In this document: positions 1-8,937 of the stretch, one piece after another
Position numbering within the stretch: position 1 is the first letter of the stretch
Layout of the letters: the number at the start of each line of letters is the position of its first letter
Source of the DNA: Tigheibacillus halophilus
GTDB lineage: Bacteria > Bacillota > Bacilli > Bacillales > Amphibacillaceae
Length of the DNA: 64,000 bases
Assembly: GCF_042683165.1 (NCBI RefSeq)
Contig: NZ_JBHUIZ010000014.1
Coordinates: 62,001-126,000, forward strand
Direction: 5' to 3'
Program-made: the position numbers and the translations under genes
Notes under the pieces: model-generated
What the model saw: the letters and a program-made list of their open reading frames with translations, nothing else
Told to the model about the DNA's origin: nothing
Databases searched by the model: none

Positions 1-12
1 TACCTCCTTCTC
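1..12 (-). promoter_or_regulatory. Ribosome binding site of the next gene downstream of tgt
   Basis: Read on the minus strand, the last bases of tgt and the 12 bases after it give GGAGAAGGAGGTA, a strong Shine-Dalgarno sequence. The gene it serves starts beyond the window edge. In Bacillus the next gene is yajC (yrbF), so that is the likely identity, by synteny only. Confidence 0.55.
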
Positions 13-1152
13 CTAGAAATTTTTTGCATTCGGTTTGTTCAATCCATATTGTTCAAAGAATGCTTCTCTAAAATCGCCAAGTCGGTCTTCGCGAATCGCA
101 TTTCGGACTTGTTCCATTAATTTTAACAGAAAATACAAGTTATGATAAGTAGTAAGTCTGAAACCGAAAGTTTCATTACATTTTATTAAGTGACGGATGT
201 AAGCTCGGCTATAATTTTTACAAGTATAACAGTCGCATTGATCATCAATCGGCCCAAAATCTTCAGCAAACTTAGCATTTCTGACTACAAGTCTGCCACG
301 GGAAGTCATACATGTCCCATTTCTGGCAATTCTCGTCGGCAACACACAATCGAACATATCGATTCCGCGGATTGCTCCGTCAATCAAAGAGTCTGGGGAA
401 CCAACTCCCATCAAATAACGTGGTTTGTCAACAGGCAGCAGTGGGGTCGTATATTCCAGCATTCTGTTCATAATCGGTTTAGGCTCACCTACAGAGAGAC
501 CGCCGATCGCATATCCCGGAAAGCCTAACGAGACAAGATCTCTGGCACTTTGTTTGCGCAAATCTTCGTATTCTCCCCCCTGCACAATGCCGAATAAACC
601 TTGTACATCTTTTCTGACATGTGCTTCCATACAGCGTTCAGCCCATCGGGAAGTTCTTTCCACAGATTTCTTCATATAGTCATGAGTAGCCGGATATGGA
701 GGACATTCATCGAAAGCCATCATGATATCTGAACCAAGCGCATTTTGGACTTGCATTGATTTTTCGGGTGACAAAAAAAGTTTTTCTCCATTCAAATGAT
801 TCCGGAAATGGACACCTTCTTCTTTTATTTCTCGCATATCACTTAAACTGAATACTTGAAATCCGCCCGAATCAGTCAATATGGAGCCATCCCAATTCAT
901 GAATCGGTGAAGACCGCCTGCTTTTTTTACAATATCTTCCCCTGGTCGAAGCCATAAATGGTATGTGTTGGATAAAATGATTTTAGCATTCATCGATTCC
1001 AAATCTTCCGGACTCATTGTTTTTACCGTTGCCAATGTGCCGACCGGCATAAACATCGGCGTTTCAAAGGAGCCATGCGGTGTTGTCACACGTCCAAGCC
1101 GGGCACCTGTCTGCTTACATGTTTTTATATGCTCGTATTTAATCGGTTCCAT
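13..1152 (-). CDS. tgt: Queuine/preQ1 tRNA-ribosyltransferase
   Basis: This enzyme exchanges guanine 34 of GU(N)-anticodon tRNAs for preQ1, a step of queuosine synthesis. The 379-residue protein has the usual family length. It shows the conserved DSGGFQVFSL active-site region (about residue 93), the GGLSVGEP segment, and the C-terminal zinc site built from CDCYTCKNYSRAYIRHL. The start has an AGGAGGTG ribosome binding site (GGAGGTGAAAAATACATG). It follows queA by about 30 bases, so the two queuosine genes are co-transcribed, as in other Bacilli. Cytoplasmic. Confidence 0.97.
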   Translation of the reverse strand: MEPIKYEHIKTCKQTGARLGRVTTPHGSFETPMFMPVGTLATVKTMSPEDLESMNAKIILSNTYHLWLRPGEDIVKKAGGLHRFMNWDGSILTDSGGFQVFSLSDMREIKEEGVHFRNHLNGEKLFLSPEKSMQVQNALGSDIMMAFDECPPYPATHDYMKKSVERTSRWAERCMEAHVRKDVQGLFGIVQGGEYEDLRKQSARDLVSLGFPGYAIGGLSVGEPKPIMNRMLEYTTPLLPVDKPRYLMGVGSPDSLIDGAIRGIDMFDCVLPTRIARNGTCMTSRGRLVVRNAKFAEDFGPIDDQCDCYTCKNYSRAYIRHLIKCNETFGFRLTTYHNLYFLLKLMEQVRNAIREDRLGDFREAFFEQYGLNKPNAKNF

Positions 1153-1181
1153 GTATTTTTCACCTCCATTTTTTCTTCATG

Positions 1182-2210
1182 TTAAATGATTAACATAGCA
1201 TCTCCAAAACTGAAGAAACGATATTTTTGCTCGACTGCTTCATGATAAGCAGACAAAATAGGTTCTCTTCCGGCCAAAGCACTTACAAGCATGATCAATG
1301 TGGATTTCGGTAAATGGAAATTAGTGATCAACCCATCAATTGCTTTATATTGATATGGTGGACGAATAAAAATATCAGTCCAGCCGCTAGCCTCTGCAAA
1401 ATTCCCATCATGGTCCCTGGCGATCGTCTCCAGCGTCCTTGTGGAAGTAGTCCCCACAGAAATAATTCTGCCGCCGTTCTTACGGATATTCGTCAATGTC
1501 TCCGCAGTTTCCTTCGTCATCTTGTAAAACTCTGAATGCATCTCATGTTCTTCTATATTGTCCGTACTGACCGGTCTGAATGTGCCAAGGCCAACATGCA
1601 ATGTAATGAACGCTAGCGTCACACCCATTTCCTTCATTTCTTCCAATAACTCATTAGTAAAATGCAATCCGGCAGTCGGCGCTGCAGCAGAGCCCATTTC
1701 TCTAGCATAAACTGTCTGGTAACGATCATTCTCGGAAAGCTGTTCCTTAATATACGGGGGCAACGGCATTTCTCCCAATTCATCAAGCACTTCATAAAAA
1801 ATGCCATCATAAGAAAATTTCATGACCCTTCCACCATGTTCCTTTTCCTCCGTGCAGACAGCTTTCATTTTACCTTCGCCAAAATCAACTACAGAGCCAA
1901 CTTTTAAACGCTTTGCTGGCTTGGCCAGGACCTCCCAGCAGTCATCCTCTTCCTGATGAAGCAGCAAAACTTCAATTTTTGCACCGGTTTCTTCTTTCAC
2001 GCCAAATAATCTGGCAGGCAACACTTTCGTATCATTCAGAACCAGACAGTCCCCAGACTTGAGGTATCCTTTGATATCCGTAAAATGTCGATGGTCAATT
2101 TCTTTTGTATCATTATGAAGCACAAGCAGCCTCGAAGCAGCCCTGTTTGGCAGTGGTGTTTGTGCAATTAACTCTTTTGGTAAATGAAAATCGTAATCAT
2201 TGATATCCAT
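1182..2210 (-). CDS. queA: S-adenosylmethionine:tRNA ribosyltransferase-isomerase
   Basis: QueA transfers and rearranges the ribosyl group of SAM onto preQ1 in tRNA to make epoxyqueuosine. The protein begins MDINDYDFHLPKELIAQTPL, the family signature, and contains DTKVLPARLFG, AAPTAGLHFT and HVGLGTFRPV, all typical. The reading frame is open 63 bases further upstream, but the ATG at 2210 is preceded by AAGGAGATATATC, so I choose it (342 residues). It precedes tgt in the same transcription unit. Confidence 0.97.
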   Translation of the reverse strand: MDINDYDFHLPKELIAQTPLPNRAASRLLVLHNDTKEIDHRHFTDIKGYLKSGDCLVLNDTKVLPARLFGVKEETGAKIEVLLLHQEEDDCWEVLAKPAKRLKVGSVVDFGEGKMKAVCTEEKEHGGRVMKFSYDGIFYEVLDELGEMPLPPYIKEQLSENDRYQTVYAREMGSAAAPTAGLHFTNELLEEMKEMGVTLAFITLHVGLGTFRPVSTDNIEEHEMHSEFYKMTKETAETLTNIRKNGGRIISVGTTSTRTLETIARDHDGNFAEASGWTDIFIRPPYQYKAIDGLITNFHLPKSTLIMLVSALAGREPILSAYHEAVEQKYRFFSFGDAMLII

Positions 2211-2282
2211 GATATATCTCCTTGCTAATTGGTTTACTTCAAATGTCCTAAGGCAGGCAGGAATTCGGGACACAGCAATACT

Positions 2283-2474
2283 TTACTTGAATTTGTTCCA
2301 GATGAAAAAAATCAAAGTGCACAGAATACTGATAATCACGCTTGTCATCACCGGAAAATAGACCGTCACATTTCCTTTCGTAAAACGAAAGTCACCTGGC
2401 AATCTGCCCAATAAGCTTCCCGCTAACCCGATAAGCAAAAGTGCAGCACCTAAAATGATGAACATTCTATACAT
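2283..2474 (-). CDS. DUF2905 small membrane protein
   Basis: A 63-residue protein with two hydrophobic segments (roughly residues 4-23 and 38-58) separated by a short GRLPGDFRFTKGN loop. This loop is the hallmark of the DUF2905 family, small inner-membrane proteins of unknown function. It lies two bases after ruvB and upstream of queA, so it is probably translated from the ruvAB-queA-tgt message. Function unknown. Confidence 0.85.
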   Translation of the reverse strand: MYRMFIILGAALLLIGLAGSLLGRLPGDFRFTKGNVTVYFPVMTSVIISILCTLIFFIWNKFK

Positions 2475-2476
2475 GC

Positions 2477-3478
2477 TCAGTCACCTTTCTTTTCCAATCC
2501 GAAATGGTGATACGCTTTAGCCGTAGCAACCCTACCCCTTGGAGTCCGCTGAATATATCCGATTTGCAGTAAAAACGGCTCATAAACTTCTTCAATTGTC
2601 TGGGATTCCTCGCCTATACTGGCAGCAATGGTATCGAGTCCGACCGGCCCGCCTTTAAAACCTTCAATGATGCCCAACAGCAGCTTATGGTCTGTGTTAT
2701 CCAAACCTGCACGGTCTACTTGCAACATTTCCAGGGCATCCTTCGTCGTTTGCAAGCTGATTTCATTTTCTCCTTTGACCTGAGAAATATCCCTAATCCT
2801 TCTAAGCAGCCGATTGGCAATCCTTGGCGTGCCTCTTGAACGACAAGCTATTTCCTCGGCGGCCTGAGCAGTTATCGTTGTTTCAAAAATTTTAGCGGTA
2901 CGTTCCGTAATTTCACAAAGATCATTGGCATCATAGAATTCCAACCTGCTCAAAACGCCAAAACGATCTCTCAGCGGTGCAGATAATAATCCCGCTCTTG
3001 TGGTTGCTCCAACAAGGGTGAAAGGTGGCAAATCAATCCTGACCGACCTGGCACTTGGCCCAGAGCCAACAACGATATCCAGAAAAAAGTCTTCCATAGC
3101 CGGATATAAAATTTCTTCCACAGATCTGGGTATACGATGAATTTCGTCGATAAACAGCACATCTCCCACTTCGAGAGAAGACAGTATTGCTGCCAGGTCA
3201 CCGGCCCTTTCGATGGCGGGGCCGGAAGTTGAGCGGAATTGGACCCCCATTTCATTGGCAATGATACCGGCAAGTGTGGTTTTCCCCAGGCCTGGAGGGC
3301 CGTACAGCAAAACATGATCTAATGGTTCGTTGCGCATTTTTGCTGCTTTAATGAATATTTCCAGATTCTCTTTAGCTTTATGCTGTCCAATATATTGATT
3401 CAAATATGCCGGGCGCAGGCTCAATTCCACTTCAGTATCCTGTACCTGCTCTTCTCCGGTGATTATACGTTCATCCAT
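2477..3478 (-). CDS. ruvB: Holliday junction DNA helicase subunit RuvB
   Basis: RuvB is the AAA+ motor that, with RuvA, branch-migrates Holliday junctions in recombinational repair. The 333-residue protein has Walker A GPPGLGKTTLA (about residues 60-70), Walker B LFIDEIHR, the sensor GATTRAGLLSAPLRDRFG, and a C-terminal winged helix ending near GYIQRTPRGR. The start sits behind an AGGAGGTG site. It follows ruvA by 23 bases, and the pair forms one operon with the downstream genes. Confidence 0.98.
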   Translation of the reverse strand: MDERIITGEEQVQDTEVELSLRPAYLNQYIGQHKAKENLEIFIKAAKMRNEPLDHVLLYGPPGLGKTTLAGIIANEMGVQFRSTSGPAIERAGDLAAILSSLEVGDVLFIDEIHRIPRSVEEILYPAMEDFFLDIVVGSGPSARSVRIDLPPFTLVGATTRAGLLSAPLRDRFGVLSRLEFYDANDLCEITERTAKIFETTITAQAAEEIACRSRGTPRIANRLLRRIRDISQVKGENEISLQTTKDALEMLQVDRAGLDNTDHKLLLGIIEGFKGGPVGLDTIAASIGEESQTIEEVYEPFLLQIGYIQRTPRGRVATAKAYHHFGLEKKGD

Positions 3479-3501
3479 TTAAACACAGCACCTCCTTTCA
3501 C

Positions 3502-4110
3502 TTACTTGGCAAGCATACGCAATGCCTTGTGAATCAATTTGTCTGCATCTGCCGCCCCTTCCTTGCGCAGTTCTGCAGCAACAGGATTCAGCTCCTTGTC
3601 GGTATAACCTAAAGCTTTCAATGCTTCTACCGCTTCAGAAACAGTTTGATTGGCAGTATCCTCTCCCGCATCCTCCTGACTGATATTTCCGACGGCTTCT
3701 AGAGTGAATATACTTCCGAGCTTACCTTTCAGATCCAGAATAATTTGTCTGGCGGTTTTTTTTCCAACTCCCGGAAAACCTGTAAGAAATTTATCGTCCT
3801 CTCTTTCCACCGCTGCAGCAAAATCAGCAATATGCACATTCGCTAAAATAGCCAAAGCACTTTTCGGACCAATTCCAGACACAGAGATTAGTTTAGTGAA
3901 CAAGCGCTTTTCTTCTTCATTTTTGAAGCCGAATAATATTTGTGCATCTTCCCTGACATGATGAAATGTGACAATCTTCACTTGCTCATTAAGCTGATGC
4001 TGAAACACGAACGGATTCGGACAAACTATTTCATAACCTACTCCCATCGTTTCTACAACAACTGATTGATCATTTATGTACGTCAATGTTCCTTGTATAT
4101 ACGCAATCAT
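3502..4110 (-). CDS. ruvA: Holliday junction DNA helicase subunit RuvA
   Basis: RuvA binds four-way junctions and loads RuvB. The 202 residues show an N-terminal OB fold (MIAYIQGTLTYINDQSVVVE), two helix-hairpin-helix motifs (VSGIGPKSALAIL and FPGVGKKTARQIILDLKGK), and a C-terminal three-helix domain that contacts RuvB. It is the first gene of ruvA-ruvB-DUF2905-queA-tgt. The bofC and csbX genes found next to ruvA in B. subtilis are absent here, and yebC lies upstream instead. Confidence 0.97.
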   Translation of the reverse strand: MIAYIQGTLTYINDQSVVVETMGVGYEIVCPNPFVFQHQLNEQVKIVTFHHVREDAQILFGFKNEEEKRLFTKLISVSGIGPKSALAILANVHIADFAAAVEREDDKFLTGFPGVGKKTARQIILDLKGKLGSIFTLEAVGNISQEDAGEDTANQTVSEAVEALKALGYTDKELNPVAAELRKEGAADADKLIHKALRMLAK

Positions 4111-4298
4111 TTTATCTTCTCCCTCAAATGCATGTTCAGAAAAGAAGGCAAAAATGCTGTAGTCATCATTTTTTCATTCGCGGGACATATGGAGCACGCG
4201 ATATGTCATTTTCCGAGCCTTTTTGAACAACCTCTTCAAGCATTCACACTTATTTTACCATAAAGTAGACATTTCGTAATCGAAAGCCTTCTGGAGAA

Positions 4299-4338
4299 AG
4301 ATAATGACTCCCACTCCTGCGAGTGGAAGTCATGCATC
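4299..4338 (-). terminator. Terminator of the yebC transcript
   Basis: Immediately after the yebC stop, the minus strand can fold a hairpin from ATGACTTCCACTCGC and the complementary GAGTGGGAGTCAT. No strong U-run follows, so it is a probable rather than textbook terminator. It separates yebC from ruvA. Confidence 0.55.
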
Positions 4339-4339
4339 A

Positions 4340-5071
4340 TCAGTCATCAGTTTTCATATTATGGTAAATATCTTGAACATCCTCATTATCTTCCAGCATG
4401 TCGATCAAACGATTCATTTTTTCTTCATCTTCAGGAGAAAGCATCGTATAATTTTGAGGGATGAGTGTAATTTCCGCTTCTTCCAGCTGATAGCCATTGT
4501 TTTTCAAATACTGACAAGCATTGTCAAAAGAATCTGGTGCTGTCAGGATCTCGTATCCACCATCCTGCACGATCACATCATCCGCTCCGGCTTCGAGTGC
4601 CTGAAGTGTAATCTCATCCTCTGAAATTTCATCATCCTCATTCAGAATGATCATATATCCTTTACGGTCAAACATGAACGAAACACTGCCGTTTTCGCCA
4701 AGGTTCCCACCATTTTTCTTAAAGCTATGACGGACTTCAGCTGCTGTCCTATTCCGATTATCAGTCAACACCTGTACGATCACAGCAACACCACCAGGGC
4801 CATATCCTTCATAGTTGAACTCTTCGTAGCTTACCCCGTCCAAACTTCCGGTAGCCTTCTTGATAGCTCTTTCGATATTATCGTTGGGCATGTTATCAGC
4901 TTTTGCTTTATCAACTGCTGTACGCAGACTAGCATTCGTTCCTAGATCCCCGCCGCCCTGCTTGGCCGCTAAATAAATATTTTTAGCATGCACCATGAAA
5001 ATTTTGCCTTTTTTGGCATCCTGTGCATTTTTACGTCTTTGTATATTTTTCCATTTGGAATGACCAGCCAT
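4340..5071 (-). CDS. yebC: YebC/PmpR family translation or regulatory factor
   Basis: The protein begins MAGHSKWKNIQRRKNAQDAKKGK, the family signature. It contains NMPNDNIERAIKKATG and the GYGPGGVAVIVQVLTDNRNRT segment typical of YebC/TACO1 proteins. Members were described as DNA-binding regulators and more recently as ribosome-associated factors that ease translation of difficult (proline-rich) stretches. I start at 5071 because GAGAGGAG precedes this ATG; an in-frame ATG 18 bases upstream overlaps that site. About 243 residues, cytoplasmic. Confidence 0.93.
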   Translation of the reverse strand: MAGHSKWKNIQRRKNAQDAKKGKIFMVHAKNIYLAAKQGGGDLGTNASLRTAVDKAKADNMPNDNIERAIKKATGSLDGVSYEEFNYEGYGPGGVAVIVQVLTDNRNRTAAEVRHSFKKNGGNLGENGSVSFMFDRKGYMIILNEDDEISEDEITLQALEAGADDVIVQDGGYEILTAPDSFDNACQYLKNNGYQLEEAEITLIPQNYTMLSPEDEEKMNRLIDMLEDNEDVQDIYHNMKTDD

Positions 5072-5139
5072 CTGGTATTCTCCTCTCAATGAAATTCCTT
5101 TCTTACTATACCAGAATTTCGTTGAGATATAAAGAGGGT

Positions 5140-5691
5140 TTATCGGTCATTGATATTGAATAGTTCCCTGAAATATTCCTTCGCCTGCCCTTTGTTGATC
5201 CCCGGTTGCAGCTTCGATCTTAGATTTTTGACATGGCGCCAATGGTAATCGTCTGTATATACAACAATCGTTTTATCTGGAAAGAATGGTTTCACCTCAT
5301 TTTCCACCCAGCTTGAAATATCGTGATCATCATGCTCATTCAACATCACACTAACTACAACCCGATCATCAGCCGCAGCGACTTGCGCCTGTTTGATCAC
5401 CTTAAAAGAAGCCAGATGTTGCATTGCTTGTACAGCCTCTTCATTCGTGAATGCATCTGTGTAATCGTTCGTCTTCTGGCCCTGATTGATTCTATCTTGT
5501 TTGGTTTGATAACGTCCAGTGTTTTCTCCTTCTGCCTCACGAAGTTTTTTATCCTGTTGCCGGTATTGTCCAGGGGTCTCATACCTTACCAGCTCATTTT
5601 TTGCGGGGTGTCCTGACTGTGATGAATCATCATGTGCAGAGCATCCTGAAAGCAGCAATGCTGCCGCACTGAAAAACAATAAAAAACGCAT
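5140..5691 (-). CDS. YhcN/YlaJ-family spore lipoprotein (CoxA-like)
   Basis: A 183-residue secreted lipoprotein: signal peptide MRFLLFFSAAALLLSGCS with the lipobox LSGC, so Cys17 would be lipidated. The C-terminal half (VIKQAQVAAADDRVVVSVML...FFPDKTIVVYTDD) matches the YhcN/YlaJ sporulation lipoprotein fold. B. subtilis carries the cortex protein gene coxA next to safA and yrbC (yebC), and the same neighbourhood here suggests a CoxA-type role in the spore cortex. The ribosome binding site GGGAGG lies in one arm of a long inverted repeat (see 5696-5794). Confidence 0.75.
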   Translation of the reverse strand: MRFLLFFSAAALLLSGCSAHDDSSQSGHPAKNELVRYETPGQYRQQDKKLREAEGENTGRYQTKQDRINQGQKTNDYTDAFTNEEAVQAMQHLASFKVIKQAQVAAADDRVVVSVMLNEHDDHDISSWVENEVKPFFPDKTIVVYTDDYHWRHVKNLRSKLQPGINKGQAKEYFRELFNINDR

Positions 5692-5695
5692 ATAA

Positions 5696-5794
5696 AAACC
5701 TCCCTTTCAGTTTAGGTTTGATTGGAATGACGCTGCGCTTCGACTAGTCAGTCCAACTCTACTCCTGTTTAGTTTGCTTGAAGGGAGGTTTTTT
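5696..5794. promoter_or_regulatory. Long inverted repeat between nadE and the lipoprotein gene
   Basis: AAACCTCCCTTTCA near 5697-5710 and TTGAAGGGAGGTTTTTT at 5778-5794 are inverted copies about 70 bases apart. On the minus strand the downstream arm holds the GGGAGG ribosome binding site of the lipoprotein gene. The far arm followed by its U-rich end could also act as a terminator after nadE. Whether it masks the ribosome binding site, stops transcription or does both cannot be told from sequence. Confidence 0.5.
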
Positions 5795-5816
5795 AAACAT
5801 CTACATCATTTTGCTG

Positions 5817-6560
5817 TTATCTTTCTTTTTTTGTATGGAATTGGTTCGGAATGGTACGTTTATGCGCAGTGTTGCGGTGCATTTTATCAATAATCGCCTG
5901 ATCAGCTTCCGAGACAGGTTCTCCTTTCAAAAATGCATCAATGGCGTCGTATGTTGTGCCCATTTCCGCTTCATCGGTTTGCCCTGCCCATAAATCGGCA
6001 CTCGGCTTTTTCTCAACCACTTGACTTGGAACCCCCAGATAGCTGGCCAATTCACGTACTTCCGTTTTAGTCAAATCAATGATTGGCTGCAAATCTGCAG
6101 CACCATCACCATATTTTGTAAAATAACCCATGTACCATTCCGCAGCATTGTCAGTACCAACAACTAGGTAATGATGATTGGTTGCTATCGTATATAAGGT
6201 ACTCATTCTGAGTCTTGCTCGCAAATTGGCATCCGCCATACGGTCATTTTGCTGATTGAATGTATTCCCAAGCCGTTTGCGGATTTCACTGTACATGGTT
6301 TCATGTGTGGCAGTCAAATCTATTGTCAATGACTGCAAATCACAGCTTTCCACCACTTCTCCTGCATCTTCCATATCGACTGGGTTGCTCTTAAGCGGCA
6401 TCATCACACCCAGTGAATCATTGGGGAAAGCCCGCTTGATCAAATGGGCCACAACGGCAGAATCAAGCCCGCCGCTCACTCCGACTACCAACCCTTTTGC
6501 ATTGGCTGCTTCAACCTGCTCACGCAGCCAGGCGACTATTGCTTCTGCAGTATCTTTCAT
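5817..6560 (-). CDS. nadE: NAD(+) synthetase, ammonia-dependent type
   Basis: This enzyme adenylates and amidates nicotinate adenine dinucleotide to NAD. The 247-residue protein carries the PP-loop VVGVSGGLDSAVVAHL near residue 30, plus VVGTDNAAEWYMGYFTKYGDG and the C-terminal KKPSADLWAGQTDEAEMG segment. There is no glutaminase domain, so it should use ammonia. It replaces the de novo nadB-nadA-nadC genes that lie near safA in B. subtilis. Upstream on the same strand is the kinase-fold gene at 6601-7560, 40 bases away. Confidence 0.95.
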   Translation of the reverse strand: MKDTAEAIVAWLREQVEAANAKGLVVGVSGGLDSAVVAHLIKRAFPNDSLGVMMPLKSNPVDMEDAGEVVESCDLQSLTIDLTATHETMYSEIRKRLGNTFNQQNDRMADANLRARLRMSTLYTIATNHHYLVVGTDNAAEWYMGYFTKYGDGAADLQPIIDLTKTEVRELASYLGVPSQVVEKKPSADLWAGQTDEAEMGTTYDAIDAFLKGEPVSEADQAIIDKMHRNTAHKRTIPNQFHTKKER

Positions 6561-6600
6561 ATGAAATCGCTCCTGTCTTTGTCTGTTTTCATAAGTGTGA

Positions 6601-7560
6601 TTACTTTGATTGTAGCATTGAATGAACGTTTCTCAAAAAGATTTTGCGTTGTGCCCAGTCTTCCCCCATTTTTTGTAAATATTCTTTGGTGTTGATGTTC
6701 TTTTTTGCTATTGTGATGTGCCATTCCCGCATCACATCGCTAGGCAATCCAATCATCGTCAACCAAATGGGGAGATCATGATCGTCCACCATTTGGTAGG
6801 CCAACAAGGCATCCAGATTCCAATCGATATATGGCAAAAATCGCTGGCCAAGCTGCATGTAATCGTATATCTGTGGTGCAGTGGCCAATAAATCGAAATC
6901 AATTAACACAGTTGTTTCGTCATGAATGAAATTATGCGATGCGACATCTCCATGAATCCATCGACCATTTTTCTTCGCAAGATTCATTTTTTCATGCCAA
7001 GGATAGGAAAATGCACTCTCAAGCAGATTTGCGGAAACTTTGTAGATTTCTGTATACAAACGGTCATATCCATACTCATGGAAAATGGACGCAGATTGTG
7101 TAAAACGGTAAAAGCGTTTTTGCATCCGCTCAGACATGACCTTCGTTACCTGTTGATTTTTTAATTGAATGTTTTTTGCATAGGAATGGAATGTTCTTGT
7201 TGCATGAAGCGCCCTTTTTCGGTCAGCTTCATCCTCATATTTCAAGGTACGGCCTTTACGGTACGGGGAAATTGTCCAAGTAACTCGCCCGTCAGCAATT
7301 GTTTTGCTCCCATTAGGGAATAATATAAATGGGACCAAGGCTTCTTTGTTATCCATGCAATCGAAAAAATCCCATTGTCGTTTGACGCGGGCAGGATGGA
7401 AGTGGCCTTTTAAAATATACCATTCCCCAGTTTTAGCTTCAATTTTGAAAATCATCTGCTTGATTTTAATAAATCTTTTCACTGCCAACCCACCGGATTT
7501 ATTCAAAAAAGAAGAGAGACGATGATAATACACCTCGTCTCTTTGCTTGTTTCTACTCAT
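6601..7560 (-). CDS. CotS/YutH-like kinase-fold protein next to SafA
   Basis: A 319-residue aminoglycoside phosphotransferase (APH)-fold protein. It retains a full catalytic loop, HGDVASHNF (residues 203-211), and a metal-binding DFD (221-223), so it could be an active small-molecule or protein kinase. Bacillaceae encode several such proteins in the spore coat (CotS, CotI, YutH, YsxE). Its start overlaps the end of safA by 8 bases, which implies translational coupling with a coat morphogenesis gene. A spore-coat role is inference from context; the substrate is unknown. Confidence 0.7.
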   Translation of the reverse strand: MSRNKQRDEVYYHRLSSFLNKSGGLAVKRFIKIKQMIFKIEAKTGEWYILKGHFHPARVKRQWDFFDCMDNKEALVPFILFPNGSKTIADGRVTWTISPYRKGRTLKYEDEADRKRALHATRTFHSYAKNIQLKNQQVTKVMSERMQKRFYRFTQSASIFHEYGYDRLYTEIYKVSANLLESAFSYPWHEKMNLAKKNGRWIHGDVASHNFIHDETTVLIDFDLLATAPQIYDYMQLGQRFLPYIDWNLDALLAYQMVDDHDLPIWLTMIGLPSDVMREWHITIAKKNINTKEYLQKMGEDWAQRKIFLRNVHSMLQSK

Positions 7561-8410
7561 TTGATTCTGTATTTTCCTCTGTAAAAGATCTGTATGCGGG
7601 AGGTCCAGGATAGTTTCCTTCCCCGAATTGCATATTTGCTGGCGGATAATAGTTCATGTTGCTCGCTGCATCATCCTGCCCTGCATTTCCTTCGCGAAAT
7701 ACATGCATATGTCCTGAAGCAGGACCACATCCGCAATCATCCATCATGTGGCCCGATGGTTTGACTGGCATTTCCATCATATGCTCATGGCCAAAACCTT
7801 GGAATGGGTGCGCCATAGCAGGCTGTGGAAATGGCATTGGCTGATGCCACGGCATTTGGTGCGGTGGACAGCATGGATACATCACATAACAGCACATGGG
7901 CATCATTTGCTGTGGATGCGGCATCGGCATATACTCGTGCTTATGCTCATGCTTTGGCGGCTTTACTATTTTTTCTTTTTTCTTTTCATGCTGTGGTGGC
8001 GGCGGTGCGGGAACATTGATTGTGGTGTAATTCGTCATTTCTTGTTCCATGACTGGCATTTGCATTTGCATCGGCGGCATCTCTAATATTGGCATTTGTG
8101 GCGGTGTTGGCGGCATTTGTGGCATCTGTGGCTTTACCTTCATTTTTTCTTTGTGGTCATCTTCTTTAATGACTGGTTTAGGCTGAGGGGACATCTCCTT
8201 ATACGGATGCATCTGTTCCTTTTTCATCGGTGTTTGTACTTCTTTTTTAACGGTTTTTGCTGTACCCGGTATTTTGATTTTCATACCGGGCATGATCATA
8301 TCCGGACTTGAAAGCTGCGTATTGGCTTGTTTCAATGCCTCAAAATCTACTCCATATTTTTTGGAGAGCTCCCATAGTGTATCGCCTTTTTGTACGACGT
8401 GAATTTTCAA
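7553..8410 (-). CDS. safA: SafA-like spore coat morphogenetic protein
   Basis: SafA organises the inner spore coat and is recruited through SpoVID, also encoded here (31316-32632). The 285-residue protein starts with a LysM domain (residues 1-48: VVQKGDTLWELSKKYGVDFE...PGMKIKIP). It continues with a low-complexity region very rich in Pro, Met and His and with Cys pairs (MMPMCCYVMYPCC). The start is a TTG at 8410 with an AAAGGAG site 12 bases upstream. Low-complexity tails are usual in SafA; this one is notably Met/His-rich. It heads a unit with the kinase-fold gene. Confidence 0.88.
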   Translation of the reverse strand: MKIHVVQKGDTLWELSKKYGVDFEALKQANTQLSSPDMIMPGMKIKIPGTAKTVKKEVQTPMKKEQMHPYKEMSPQPKPVIKEDDHKEKMKVKPQMPQMPPTPPQMPILEMPPMQMQMPVMEQEMTNYTTINVPAPPPPQHEKKKEKIVKPPKHEHKHEYMPMPHPQQMMPMCCYVMYPCCPPHQMPWHQPMPFPQPAMAHPFQGFGHEHMMEMPVKPSGHMMDDCGCGPASGHMHVFREGNAGQDDAASNMNYYPPANMQFGEGNYPGPPAYRSFTEENTESNE

Positions 8411-8590
8411 AGCTGACTCAAACTCCTTTCATTTCACAACTAGGCTCTTTACTCTCTATAAACATATGCACAACCGAGGCAAATGTTGAGACATTCTTTT
8501 TATTAATTCACCAATCCCGGAAAATTTGTGATTTGTACAGCATGTATGTATTGTTTACAACTTAAATTGGTTGGAGGAGGTGTTTTGTCA
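8411..8590. other. Non-coding upstream region of safA
   Basis: No supported gene. It should hold the safA promoter. I could not identify a convincing sigma-E or sigma-K motif by eye. Confidence 0.4.
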
Positions 8591-8658
8591 TAAAGAGTGT
8601 GGGACAGAACCAGCCAAAAACAGCTAAAAATAAGCTATAAAGTGCCATTTCACATCTA

Positions 8659-8916
8659 GTTGATTGGAGCGAAAGGCGGCTCTCCTTGAAAAAGAAATTC
8701 GCTTTTTCTGGTTGCGATGTGAATGTTGCCGAAGCGTGCCTTGTCCTGCGGGAACAATGGTTTTCGATGGGAAGCGTAATCGCAGTCCCAGCACGAGTCT
8801 GAAAACCCCCAGGAAGTGAATTTCTTAGAAAGTACATGAAGGGAAGGCAAGCTGCATACGGCCTTTGCGCCAACGCCTGCACACCCCTTGTCGGGGCGCC
8901 TGGCGTGCAAATCAAC
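8659..8916. repeat. Interspersed intergenic repeat of Bacillaceae type
   Basis: About 258 bases bounded by inverted ends, GTTGATTGG at 8659 and CAAATCAAC at 8908-8916. Inside, the opening TTGATTGGAGCGAAAGGCGG and the GC-rich CCTTGTCCTGCGGGAAC stretch recall a family of short, non-coding, palindromic repeats that I know from intergenic regions of many Bacillaceae. The overlapping open frames across it have no recognisable protein features. Its position downstream of pheA and upstream of safA is neutral ground. Family assignment is from memory of the motif, not from a search. Confidence 0.55.
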
Positions 8917-8937
8917 GAAATTGCTAAGCTGGATAAA

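Noticed and set aside
7656..8311. Several plus-strand open frames opposite safA
   Set aside because: They are shadows of the Pro/Met/His-rich coding of safA; their His/Trp/Leu-rich composition is the antisense of that bias.
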